Source: Balneolales bacterium ANBcel1
GTDB lineage: Bacteria > Bacteroidota > Rhodothermia > Balneolales > Natronogracilivirgulaceae
NCBI GenBank assembly: GCA_029688905.1
Contig: JARULB010000005.1
Coordinates: 62,001 to 126,000 of the forward strand
Direction: 5' to 3'
DNA length: 64,000 nucleotides
This document shows, one piece after another, positions 54,238 through 62,897 of the stretch. The notes under the pieces are model-generated. The model ran no database searches. It was not told where the DNA came from and saw only the letters and a list, made by a program, of their open reading frames with translations. Position numbers and translations under genes: made by a program. The number at the start of each line of letters is the position of its first letter. The stretch's first letter is position 1.

Positions 54238-56613
54238 TCAGCGAATGACCACCAGCTTGCCAACGCCACGCTGATCGTTTTGATCATCGACCGAAACGAT
54301 GATGTAGACTCCGGTGGCCACACGGTCGCCGTTATAATCGCGGACATCCCACTCCACACGGCCGCCTTGCGACTCCATACGTCGAACCAGGCGGCCGTCT
54401 ACGGTCAGTATCCGAATAGTGGTACGTTCCGAAAGGCGGTCGATCACCACTCGTTCCATATCTTCACGCTCATAAGAGAACGGATTCGGATAGACGAACA
54501 GGTCTTTCATTTCCGCAACACTGCCCCGGACCACATCCACATAGCTGACCAGTCCCAGATCCGTGGCAATAAAGATCCTGCCCGTTTCCGAGTCGTAGGC
54601 TAGCGACTGGATCGTATTGGAGATCAGCGGACTGTTCTCGGTCGTGAAGTTTCTTACCGGTCGGTGCCGGCCGCCGTCTTCTTCAATGAGCCAGAGGCCC
54701 TCGCCGTCCGTGCCGATCCATTTCTGGTTGGCAGAATTTACTACGATACTGGTAACCGGGGTTGTACGCAGTAAAAACGGTGAATCTGCCGTTTCGTCGG
54801 CATTCAGAATCAGGGTGGCCTGCCGGTCATTGGCACTTCCGTCGATAATACGCTGAGGAAAAGGAAAGCGGGCGAGTCCGCGCTGGGTACCGACCCAAAT
54901 CTCCCCGCGCCGGTCCTGCACCACCGTATTCACCTCCATGTGAGGCAGGTTGCCGCTGCCGGGATTGTCGGTAAGAAGTACGCCGTCGCTGATCCTGTTA
55001 TCCTCCACCCGCTTGACCACCAGGCCACGGCCGGCACGGCGGTCATTTTTAACCGTCAACCAAAGCTGGCCGTAGGAGTCCGCCGTCACCCTGTCGTAAA
55101 ATTCTGTTCCTGACAAAGACTGAAATCTGGGAAAAGCCGTCCACTCTTCGTTTTCCGGCTTAAAGCGGAACAGCGAGGTAACCGTATTCTCCCAGTTTGC
55201 CATCCATAGATGACCGTTGCGATCGGTGTCCAGGCCGCTGGCGACTATAAACGCGGAGCCGGGGCTAATACCTTCAAGAGGGGAATTCCAGCTGTCCCAG
55301 ATCGTGATTTCATCCGTCTCTCTGTTATGCTGGGCGACTCCTCTTCCCCATGAACCGAAGAAAAAATAATCGCCGGATGCCGCTGTTGTGTACACGCTGT
55401 TAAAATTCCTTTGCTGCAACACCGGATGAGTCAGGTTGTTAAAGCTGAACCATTCCCCGTCCCGAAACAGATAGTACCCGGTCTGTGTCGTACCGGCACC
55501 CCTCGACCCCCACAAATTGTTGGATCCAGAAGCCAAAATACCGTTGCTTACGATAACGTCGGAAAAACTGTTCATGTAAGGCCCTTCCGGAAGAAAGCCG
55601 GCGACATGGGTTCCGTCGTACAGATCCAGTGCCAAAACTCCCATGTTGGTTGTCCCGACAAGCAGTCGGCTCCGGGCGTCATCCACCGCCACGGTATTGA
55701 CAGGCTGTCCTGCTTCATCCACCGAAAAAAACGATTCGGATTGATCCGGATAGCGGACCATAACCTGCTGTTCGTTCCAGGCAACCAGATAGTTACCGTC
55801 GGTGGAGGTGGAAATATGGCGAATCCGTGCGTCTTCAAAAAAAGGTGCCGGCGACCAGTCAGTTCCATCAAACCGCATGATTACATCCCCCATAAGAGCC
55901 AGCACATCCCCCCTGTAGTGGGCCAGCGCGGTAACGTTGCCACCAAAGCCGGCCTCCGTGCCGTACGAAGTCCAGTAGTCGGGTACCACCAGATCGCCGG
56001 AAGCGGCATTGGCTACAGCAACCCCTTCGGGAGTAGCCGCGAAAAACACCTGCTGATGTACCATGACATCATTCACCCTGGTGCCGGATGAAAAATCCCC
56101 CAAATTGGAATAGGTGTCCAGTGTAATTTCGCGCCGCGGTTCGAATACAACAATACCGAAATCGGTTGCGATGACCACCTCCTCCCCGAATGTTCGTATT
56201 CGATTGATCCCGCGCGGACTAAACCGGGAAGCCCTAAAAATATCCGTGTACTGAAAAAAACGCTCGCTTTGCCTGTCGTATGACTCAAACATGCCGTCGT
56301 TGTACCCGAGCCACACAAGGCGGTTTTCGGAGTCGAAGTGGATAGTGGCGGGATTGATCCGATGCATCCCCTCGGTGGGAGCCAGCGATCCCGCGATATC
56401 ATCGCCTTCCACCCAGAATATCCCCCCTTCGCTGACCGCCCAGAACCGGCCGTCTTCCTCTACTCTGACATCAAGAACCGTGGACTGGGAGCTGAACGAC
56501 TGCCATGTGCCGATGGGTTGGGCGGGCGCCGTTGACACCTGTACAAGAAGCGTCATCACAGTGGCGGGCAGCATTGCGGCTAACAGCAGAGTGGCAAGTC
56601 GAAAGTATTTCAT
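54238..56613 (-). CDS. PorZ-like double beta-propeller surface protein with sorting domain
   Basis: A 791-residue secreted protein. A signal peptide (about 1-32) is followed by IGTWQSFSSQSTVLDVRVEEDGRFWAVSEGGIFW, which reads like the opening of PorZ, and then two runs of propeller-like repeats (two-component-regulator-propeller type motifs such as GEIWVGTQRGLARF and KWIGTDGEGLWLIEEDGG). The C-terminal 85 residues (LFVYPNPFSYE; TIRILTVDGRLVRRM; VATGVYIIVSV) form a T9SS-type sorting domain. The length matches P. gingivalis PorZ, a component of the T9SS attachment complex that handles surface proteins. PorZ identity is inferred, and a generic propeller protein remains possible. Confidence 0.7.
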   Translation of the reverse strand: MKYFRLATLLLAAMLPATVMTLLVQVSTAPAQPIGTWQSFSSQSTVLDVRVEEDGRFWAVSEGGIFWVEGDDIAGSLAPTEGMHRINPATIHFDSENRLVWLGYNDGMFESYDRQSERFFQYTDIFRASRFSPRGINRIRTFGEEVVIATDFGIVVFEPRREITLDTYSNLGDFSSGTRVNDVMVHQQVFFAATPEGVAVANAASGDLVVPDYWTSYGTEAGFGGNVTALAHYRGDVLALMGDVIMRFDGTDWSPAPFFEDARIRHISTSTDGNYLVAWNEQQVMVRYPDQSESFFSVDEAGQPVNTVAVDDARSRLLVGTTNMGVLALDLYDGTHVAGFLPEGPYMNSFSDVIVSNGILASGSNNLWGSRGAGTTQTGYYLFRDGEWFSFNNLTHPVLQQRNFNSVYTTAASGDYFFFGSWGRGVAQHNRETDEITIWDSWNSPLEGISPGSAFIVASGLDTDRNGHLWMANWENTVTSLFRFKPENEEWTAFPRFQSLSGTEFYDRVTADSYGQLWLTVKNDRRAGRGLVVKRVEDNRISDGVLLTDNPGSGNLPHMEVNTVVQDRRGEIWVGTQRGLARFPFPQRIIDGSANDRQATLILNADETADSPFLLRTTPVTSIVVNSANQKWIGTDGEGLWLIEEDGGRHRPVRNFTTENSPLISNTIQSLAYDSETGRIFIATDLGLVSYVDVVRGSVAEMKDLFVYPNPFSYEREDMERVVIDRLSERTTIRILTVDGRLVRRMESQGGRVEWDVRDYNGDRVATGVYIIVSVDDQNDQRGVGKLVVIR

Positions 56614-56861
56614 GGAGATGCTTTTTGGAGGAGAAAACGATTCCTAATATAACGGGATGATCTGAAAAATCATTGCGGGGAGGGATGGTGCCCGGCCCGG
56701 GGAATCCACAGCCCGGTTTTAGTGGCAAGGCGCTGTCCGCAGCCTGTTGTGTCGCCGGAACTGGCAACGTACCGGCACCACAAAAGGCTACTCTGTATCT
56801 TGGAAATAGTGTAATTTGCGGCCATCCATTCAAACCATCGCTACCGAGTCTACAGAAAATC

Positions 56862-57881
56862 ATGGCACGGGTTCTTTATACACTTCTTGCCCTTTTTCTA
56901 CTTTTTCTGTTCTGGCTGTTTCGGCCAGGACTCACTCCCCCCGATGTTTCGGTTCCTGAAGAGCTACCCGAGCTCACCTTCCAGGTTGATCAGGTGGATC
57001 GGGAAATTCAGAGGAGGGAGGAAAGGGCCGGCCGGTTGAGGCCCGGCAATGAGGCGCGGGTGGTATGGTACGAACCCTTGCGGGGACAGACGGCGCAATG
57101 CGCAGTCCTCTACATCCATGGGTTTACCGCAAGCTATATGGAGGGCTATCCGCTCCATGAACAAACGGCGGAGGCGCTTGGCTGCCACCTTTATGTCGCC
57201 CGGCTGCACGGACACGGAATGGATACCGACGCTCCCCTTGCCGACATGCAGCCCGACTCTCTGCTGGCAGATGCCGTTCATGCGCTTGCCGTCGCTAATC
57301 TGCTGGGGGAGGAAGTGGCTGTAATCGGCACCTCGATGGGAGGCATGATCGCGCTGCACCTGGCGTCCCGCCACCCCGAATCGGCAGACGCGCTGGTATT
57401 GCTCTCCCCGCTCATTGAATTCGCGGGATGGTCCTCCTTCCTTTTCGACAAACCCTGGGGACAGCGCATCATGAAGTTGATTCTTGGCGGTTCTTATATC
57501 GAGTCGGTTCCCGAAAGTGACGAACATGAAATGTACTGGTACACTCGCTATCGGAAAGAGGCCCTGATGGCACTTAAGACCATGCGCAATTCGCTACTGA
57601 CGGAAGATGTTTATGGGCACATCACTCAGCCGGTATTTGCAGGCTACTACTACCGGGATGAGGACCATCAAGATGATGTGGTATCGGTGAGCGCAATCCG
57701 GGGTATCGAGGAAAAGCTTGGAACCCCGCCTGAACACCGCCGTTTTGTCGCGTTTCCGGATGCGGATTCCCATGTACTCAGCTCCAAATACCGCACCGAT
57801 TCCTATGGCGCGGTAACCGATTCCGTTGTTGGTTTTTTAAAACAATACATCGGGCACCGGGCGGATGACCAAATGCCGTAG
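56862..57881 (+). CDS. Alpha/beta hydrolase with N-terminal membrane anchor
   Basis: A 339-residue hydrolase from ATG 56862 (MARVLYTLLALFLLFLFWLF, a membrane anchor or signal). An upstream start at 56673 would add a non-hydrophobic stretch and is not favoured. The nucleophile elbow is GTSMGG in VIGTSMGGMIALHLA, the oxyanion region IHGFTASYMEGYPL, and the catalytic His lies in PDADSHVLSSKY. The substrate is unknown (esterase or lysophospholipase-like). It starts divergently from the PorZ-like gene. Confidence 0.88.
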   Translation: MARVLYTLLALFLLFLFWLFRPGLTPPDVSVPEELPELTFQVDQVDREIQRREERAGRLRPGNEARVVWYEPLRGQTAQCAVLYIHGFTASYMEGYPLHEQTAEALGCHLYVARLHGHGMDTDAPLADMQPDSLLADAVHALAVANLLGEEVAVIGTSMGGMIALHLASRHPESADALVLLSPLIEFAGWSSFLFDKPWGQRIMKLILGGSYIESVPESDEHEMYWYTRYRKEALMALKTMRNSLLTEDVYGHITQPVFAGYYYRDEDHQDDVVSVSAIRGIEEKLGTPPEHRRFVAFPDADSHVLSSKYRTDSYGAVTDSVVGFLKQYIGHRADDQMP

Positions 57882-57907
57882 TTATTGGAATGGTGCTTTC
57901 TGGCGGC

Positions 57908-57938
57908 AAAAAAAAGGCCGCTCATGGAAAGAGCGGCC
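57908..57938 (-). terminator. Terminator of the DoxX-like gene
   Basis: On the minus strand GGCCGCTC-TTTCCAT-GAGCGGCC is an 8-bp perfect stem followed by eight T residues. It lies between convergent genes (hydrolase ending at 57881 and DoxX ending at 58003). Confidence 0.85.
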
Positions 57939-58002
57939 CTGGAAAACAGGACACGAAGTTCCGGTTCTGCTATTTTAAACTCAACACTGTTTTGGAGGCA
58001 CC

Positions 58003-58377
58003 TCAGGATGCCGGCTCCTCCGATTCATCCAGAGAGGCCACTATCAGTGCACCGCCTGCAAGGGCGATGTCCTTAAGCAGATTGGGTGCCGCGCCCATAT
58101 CGTTGATCGTCGCCGGCAGATGGATGGTGAGCACAAAGATGATCAGCATCAATGCCAGGAGCTGCATTGCTAGCTTCACTTTTTTGTCAATGATTACGCT
58201 AATGGATGCCGCAAGCAGTGCAAGGCCCGTCAGATATACCCAGAAAATTCCTCCCGGGATGAATGCCGGAACCATCCCCGCCATACCCTGACCCTGCAAG
58301 AAATGAAAGATTCCAAAAACGAAAAACGGTAGTGCAAACAGGTACTTCCCCACTTTAACAAGCATTTCCTTATCCAT
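58003..58377 (-). CDS. DoxX-family small membrane protein (copy 1)
   Basis: A 124-residue protein with four hydrophobic segments. VGKYLFALPFFVFGIFHF and MVPAFIPGGIFWVYLTGLAL match the DoxX pattern (FGxxH, Pro-rich loop), and a short acidic tail DESEEPAS follows. DoxX proteins are associated with redox and thiosulfate-related stress; function here is unknown. It lies downstream of a paralog (58503-58862) with the same core. Confidence 0.85.
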   Translation of the reverse strand: MDKEMLVKVGKYLFALPFFVFGIFHFLQGQGMAGMVPAFIPGGIFWVYLTGLALLAASISVIIDKKVKLAMQLLALMLIIFVLTIHLPATINDMGAAPNLLKDIALAGGALIVASLDESEEPAS

Positions 58378-58502
58378 AACAACCTCCTGTTGGAGTTACT
58401 AGTTTATGATTAATAATGCTTTTATGATGCTCCACCTATCTGAATTACTAAAAAAAACAGATCGAAGCAAGCAGATTCGGCAAAGACTCGGCGGGACAGT
58501 TC

Positions 58503-58862
58503 CTAATTCTTGAACGCGGTCGAAAACAGAAGAAGGGCGGAAGCCAGAGCGGTGTCCTTCAGCAGGCCGGGAGCGAGGGACATCTTGCCAATGGCATCCG
58601 GCAGATGAACAACAGCAACAAGAAGTACCAGCATGACGGCGATCAGGTGACAGGCCAGTTTCGCTTTCGCGTTGATCAAAATGGCAACGGAAGCTATAAC
58701 CATGGCCAAACCGATACCGTACATCCAGAAAATACTTCCCGGAATAAACGCGGGCATCATCTCCGACAGGCGGGTTGCATCAGCAAAATGAAATATGCCG
58801 ATGGACAGTACAAGCAACGCAAATAGCCAGATGCCTGTTTTTTGAATAGTATTATTTTCCAT
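58503..58862 (-). CDS. DoxX-family small membrane protein (copy 2)
   Basis: A 119-residue paralog of the previous gene, sharing for example FHFADATRLSEMMPAFIPGSIFW and KLACHLIAVMLVLLVAVVHLPDAI. The tail differs. Four hydrophobic segments. The two genes are 126 bases apart on the same strand. A perfect 12-base palindrome TGTAACGTTACA lies 24 bases before this start. Confidence 0.85.
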   Translation of the reverse strand: MENNTIQKTGIWLFALLVLSIGIFHFADATRLSEMMPAFIPGSIFWMYGIGLAMVIASVAILINAKAKLACHLIAVMLVLLVAVVHLPDAIGKMSLAPGLLKDTALASALLLFSTAFKN

Positions 58863-59240
58863 TACGGTTGTGGTAACATTTGCTGTGTAACGTTACATAA
58901 TTTTTGCCTGAATGAAATATACCGGTTTCCCGGAAGGGGGGTAATTAGATCTTGTTAACTAATTAAGTCTCTTTAATATAAACATGGCGATGGGGAATGG
59001 GGAGGGAAACCCGGTCATGGTTGGCCGGCCTGCCTTTGGGGATGAGAATCCTCAGAGCGAGCAAGAAAGCTTGGTCGTGTGCCGCACACTCTGAATATCC
59101 GGGTTTGATGAACTGAAGGGGTACCTGTTTTATCCTGTTAATTCATTTGCCAAATGCTTTTATAATCACTCCGCAATTGTTTTTTGCCCGGTCAAGCGCT
59201 AATTTTGGGCTTTCGCATTTCCCGGCGGGATCACTTGCAA
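58863..59240. other. Intergenic region upstream of the DoxX pair and tRNA-Arg
   Basis: No gene is supported in this 378-base stretch. It holds the palindrome TGTAACGTTACA (58886-58897), a GTAAC copy in the next ten bases, and an AT-rich tract (58950-58985). The remainder shows no recognisable element. Confidence 0.45.
58886..58897. promoter_or_regulatory. 12-bp palindrome upstream of DoxX gene
   Basis: TGTAACGTTACA is a perfect inverted repeat 24 bases before the DoxX-like ATG. A second GTAAC word occurs at 58872-58876. It could be an operator; a regulator is not encoded nearby. Confidence 0.35.
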
Positions 59241-59313
59241 GACCCCATAGTTCAACCGGATAGAACGATAGCCTCCTAAGCTTTAGATCCAGGTTCGAGT
59301 CCTGGTGGGGTCA
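59241..59313 (+). tRNA. tRNA-Arg (CCT)
   Basis: A 73-base cloverleaf. Acceptor GACCCCA with TGGGGTC, D arm with GTTCAACCGGATAGAAC, anticodon arm ATAGC-CTCCTAA-GCTTT with anticodon CCT and one mismatch in the stem, T arm CCAGG-TTCGAGT-CCTGG, and discriminator A. CCA is not encoded. Confidence 0.95.
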
Positions 59314-59331
59314 CACCGCCTTTTAAACCGG

Positions 59332-61521
59332 CTAATCCTTGATACACCGCACGGGATTGCCGCCTGCCCGGCTTCCCTCGTCAAAAAGACTGGCATTGTG
59401 TTCGTTGAACCTCAGCTGGGTTGCACTCGTACCGGATACGGTACTAGCCCAATAACCGGCGAAGGTACCGACACTGGAGAGCATGCCGTGTCCACCGCCG
59501 CGAAATCCCGGCATCGGCAGCTTGAGTGGCGAATTCATTGCTCCCTCATCGTCTTCGCTGCTCCAGCTTTCGAGTTCGGCTTCCCACTCTTCTCTGGTCG
59601 GTATCCGGAAACCGGGCGGACACGGGTTGCCCGTGCCATCCAAACCTTGCCAGAGATTATCATTCGGGGGCGAGCGCCAGTCCCAGTTGGCTCCGGCATC
59701 ACTCAAAATGAAACTGTCGTGACCCGGATCGTCGTAATCGCTTAATCTTCTGACCGAGGACGACGTCCGCTTTTCGTGTCCGTCCGCCGCACGTCCCCAC
59801 TGGTAGAGGTTACCATACGCCAGCGAATCTGTGCTCGATGTCGCCGCACGGCTCGCACCCAGGTTGCGGTCCATCCACACCTGGCCTGTAGCCGGACTGG
59901 TAATTTCGACCACCTCGGTTTCGGTGTCTCTCGGCCAGTCAACATAGGCATCTTCCCCAAAGTTGGCGGTTATACTAATATCATACCCGGGCATGTTCAC
60001 CGTGGTACTTGCCGAACCGGGGTTGTCCACATAGGCGATGTCACCCGTCCAGTTCAGGAAGGTGTAGCCATCTCTGTCGATAGCGTCAATATCCACAACC
60101 GTTCCTTCGGTATAATCACCGGCACCAACCACCATGCCGCCGCCGTCCGGCGAAATGTAGAGATAGAGCGCGTTTTCATCCGGATTAACAACTTCGGAAT
60201 CTTTGATGCACCGTACCGAAATTCCGCCTCCCCGGTTAAAATCACTCATATAGGCGCGTACATCGTTGAATTCCTGCCGGCGTGAAAAGATCCCGACTAC
60301 GGAGCTTGACCAGTAGTTACCCCACGCACCCATGAAACCGCGGCCATTTGCCTGAGGCAGCTTAAGCGGAGACTCAAAGGCACCGTCCGCATTATGAGTG
60401 CTCCAGCTTTGCCGCTCTTCATCCCACTCCTCCTCTGTCGGAATCCTGTATCCCGGCGGACATGGGTTGTTGGTTCCGTTCACGCCCTGCCAAAGAAAAT
60501 CATTCTGCGGAACCCGCCAATCCCAGGGGCTGTCCATGATATCAATAAAATCGCCATGGCCGGGCTGGTCGGAACTGCTCAGCTCATCCACAGAATACGA
60601 ATCGCGCTTCTGGTGTCCGTCCGCCGCACGCCCCCACTGGTAGAAATCTCCGAACGCCTCCTCATCGGAACTTGATGTCGCCGCACGGCTCGCACCCAGG
60701 TTGCGGTCCATCCACACACGACCCGTAACGGGATTGGTCACGGGCATCACTTTCGTGACGGCATCCCTGGGCCAGAGGCCGTTATCCTCCCTGGCGACAA
60801 TAATAACGGATCCCAAATCCACATCCTCGAAGGCGGTGACGGCAAACGCCATTCCCTGGAATCGGTCGGTCTGCTCCACCACAATCCGGTACTGAATATC
60901 CATTTCCACCTGGTTCATGTCACCGGAAATTCGGGATGAGAGACGGCCACCCTGCCGGACGCGGATCTCGGGGGTACCGCCTCCAACACCTGCGCTGATA
61001 AACGTCATTTTCTGTGTCACCGAATACCCGTTCCCGCGCACCCGCAGGATATACTGCCCCTGCGCGAGACCACCGCCCAGATTGATCTGTATCTCGTGGT
61101 TGCCGGCACTCACATCGGCACGGCTGCGCAAAACCTGCTGCCCGAGGATATTATACAGGGCAATTTCTGCCTGCGTGTTTTCAGGGGCATGGAATGGAAC
61201 CGTAGTACGGGGATTAAACGGATTGGGGTATGATGCCCCCAGCGCAAACTCCGAAGGCATCTCCGAACCGTCTGCGGAACCGGAAGAAGTGGAAACCGGT
61301 TGGTAAACCAGCGTAAAACGCCCCTGGCTGTCGGTTTCATCCGAAGCGATATGCTCATTATTTTCATTGAACAGCATGACCGGCACACCGGAAACAGGGA
61401 CCTGATCCTGATCCGCCAAAACACCGGTAACCTCGTACCGTTCTGAAGTGCTTCGGAACAAAAAGGCCAGAAGAATCAAAATAACCGTCTGTATCGAAAC
61501 CGTCGGAAATACGTATCTCAT
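59332..61521 (-). CDS. Modular FISUMP surface protein with internal sorting-like domain
   Basis: A 729-residue exported protein from ATG 61521 (GGAGAG upstream); an earlier ATG would add 35 residues without signal character. Order of parts: signal peptide about 1-26; a carboxypeptidase-regulatory-like segment, 29-77 (YEVTGVLADQDQVPVSGVPV); a T9SS-sorting-like domain, about 92-176 (GASYPNPFNPRTTVPF, YNILGQQVLRS, GQYILRVRGNGYSVTQKM); a FISUMP domain, about 250-440 (WMDRNLGASRAAT, FYQWGRAADGHQKR, YWSSS); an InlB-type B repeat, about 452-522; and a second FISUMP domain, about 528-729. Each FISUMP ends in VRCIKD. The sorting-like domain is not at the C-terminus. A 44-base exact repeat links both FISUMP copies. 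Confidence 0.85.
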   Translation of the reverse strand: MRYVFPTVSIQTVILILLAFLFRSTSERYEVTGVLADQDQVPVSGVPVMLFNENNEHIASDETDSQGRFTLVYQPVSTSSGSADGSEMPSEFALGASYPNPFNPRTTVPFHAPENTQAEIALYNILGQQVLRSRADVSAGNHEIQINLGGGLAQGQYILRVRGNGYSVTQKMTFISAGVGGGTPEIRVRQGGRLSSRISGDMNQVEMDIQYRIVVEQTDRFQGMAFAVTAFEDVDLGSVIIVAREDNGLWPRDAVTKVMPVTNPVTGRVWMDRNLGASRAATSSSDEEAFGDFYQWGRAADGHQKRDSYSVDELSSSDQPGHGDFIDIMDSPWDWRVPQNDFLWQGVNGTNNPCPPGYRIPTEEEWDEERQSWSTHNADGAFESPLKLPQANGRGFMGAWGNYWSSSVVGIFSRRQEFNDVRAYMSDFNRGGGISVRCIKDSEVVNPDENALYLYISPDGGGMVVGAGDYTEGTVVDIDAIDRDGYTFLNWTGDIAYVDNPGSASTTVNMPGYDISITANFGEDAYVDWPRDTETEVVEITSPATGQVWMDRNLGASRAATSSTDSLAYGNLYQWGRAADGHEKRTSSSVRRLSDYDDPGHDSFILSDAGANWDWRSPPNDNLWQGLDGTGNPCPPGFRIPTREEWEAELESWSSEDDEGAMNSPLKLPMPGFRGGGHGMLSSVGTFAGYWASTVSGTSATQLRFNEHNASLFDEGSRAGGNPVRCIKD

Positions 61522-61781
61522 AGCTCTCCCCCCACATTTGTAAATATTACCTGCTGCAGAATAATAAATCCCTGAAATAATTTCTTGAAAATCAACCTGG
61601 CAGACGTGTAAGGTATGTAATAACAATCAGTTACCATCGAGCCCTTCTTTGTACCTGTAAACCCGGATTTACAGCGGAAATAGCGGGTTAATCAGCCTGG
61701 ATGCATGATATGCAAGGGCGCGGCAATCCTGCAAAAGCGGCATGAAACCTATAATGCTCCACTCCAAAAAGGAAATCAATA

Positions 61782-62852
61782 CTATAACAGCGGTTTAATC
61801 ACATTGGAGAGCATGAACCGGAAGGCTTTGCTCCGGTACGATACGTCGTTGAATCCCAGTACGACGAAGGCCCCGGTGGCGGGATGATGCATAAGATAGG
61901 AACCGGTTACCCCGACACATCCCCAGCAGCTGTAGGCTTCCGGCATCAATAAGGGGATGCTCGTAAAGGTCCAGATCGAATAGCCGTACCGGATATTGAA
62001 CTGCGGAAAACCCATGGGGAGATTATCGCTGCGCATACGGTCCAGGGTCTCTTTCCTGACCAGCCGGCTACCGATAAGTGCCCGGATGAAGGCCAGGTAC
62101 TCTTCCGAAGTGGCCACCACACCACCGCCGGCGTAGTCGATCTGATAAAACCCTTCAAGGGTGGATGGATCCAGTCCGTTTACATAGTATCGCGCCCTCG
62201 GGTAAGCGGAGGGTTCCGCCGGTTCGGAGTACCCTTGCATGTACGCATGTTTCATCTGAAGCGGATCGAAAATATAACGGTGCAGCGCCTCGTGAAATGG
62301 CCTCCCGGTAACCTGTTCGACAATCAGGCCCAGCAGATAATAGTTGGTATCGGTATAAACATGTTTGGTACCGGGCCGGGCTTTGGGGCGCAAATGCTCT
62401 TTCCCCCAGAGGATGGCTTCCCTCGGCGACAGGCGGCGCGGTTCCTGCATGATCTGCTTGAGCAGCGGCCAGAACACATCTGCCAGGCCGGATGATTGCT
62501 GCAGCAGGTGCCGGATGGTAATCGCGTCAGAATAATCCTTTCCGCGATAGATGTGCAACCCGTCCATCAACTCGTTATTCAAATGACGCGCAATGGGATC
62601 GTCGAACGAGAGCACACCCTGTTCGTGAAGGATGGCCACAACCGTAGCCGTGAACAGTTTTCCGGCACTCGCCATGTAGTGAGGTTGATCCGGATGCGCC
62701 TCCACCCCGTCAGTGTGCCCCTCGGCGAGATTCATATGAATCCCGTGCCTGTCGGAATGCACCAGTAAATAGGCGTTTTTTACCTTTTTGTCGGCTTTCA
62801 CCTGTTTGCGGAACCGCTCCTCGATCCGCGACTGTATCATCCCGGTCTCCAT
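61782..62852 (-). CDS. Serine beta-lactamase-fold hydrolase
   Basis: A 356-residue class C beta-lactamase/esterase-like enzyme without a signal peptide. The SxxK motif is Ser62-Ala-Gly-Lys65 in HYMASAGKLFTATV, and the YxN element is in HVYTDTNYYLLG. The third motif is replaced by the C-terminal HHPATGAFVVLGF region. Members act as esterases or peptidases; the substrate is unknown. It starts 45 bases after the next hydrolase gene, suggesting a two-gene operon. Confidence 0.85.
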   Translation of the reverse strand: METGMIQSRIEERFRKQVKADKKVKNAYLLVHSDRHGIHMNLAEGHTDGVEAHPDQPHYMASAGKLFTATVVAILHEQGVLSFDDPIARHLNNELMDGLHIYRGKDYSDAITIRHLLQQSSGLADVFWPLLKQIMQEPRRLSPREAILWGKEHLRPKARPGTKHVYTDTNYYLLGLIVEQVTGRPFHEALHRYIFDPLQMKHAYMQGYSEPAEPSAYPRARYYVNGLDPSTLEGFYQIDYAGGGVVATSEEYLAFIRALIGSRLVRKETLDRMRSDNLPMGFPQFNIRYGYSIWTFTSIPLLMPEAYSCWGCVGVTGSYLMHHPATGAFVVLGFNDVSYRSKAFRFMLSNVIKPLL

Positions 62853-62897
62853 AATCTCCCGTTGCTGTTGTGCCTGTTACTCCGGATCTCCAGTTTA

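Noticed and set aside
59837-60717. Repeat pair as a mobile element or its ends
   Set aside because: Both copies lie inside homologous FISUMP coding domains, there is no transposase, and the flanks are not inverted repeats or target duplications.
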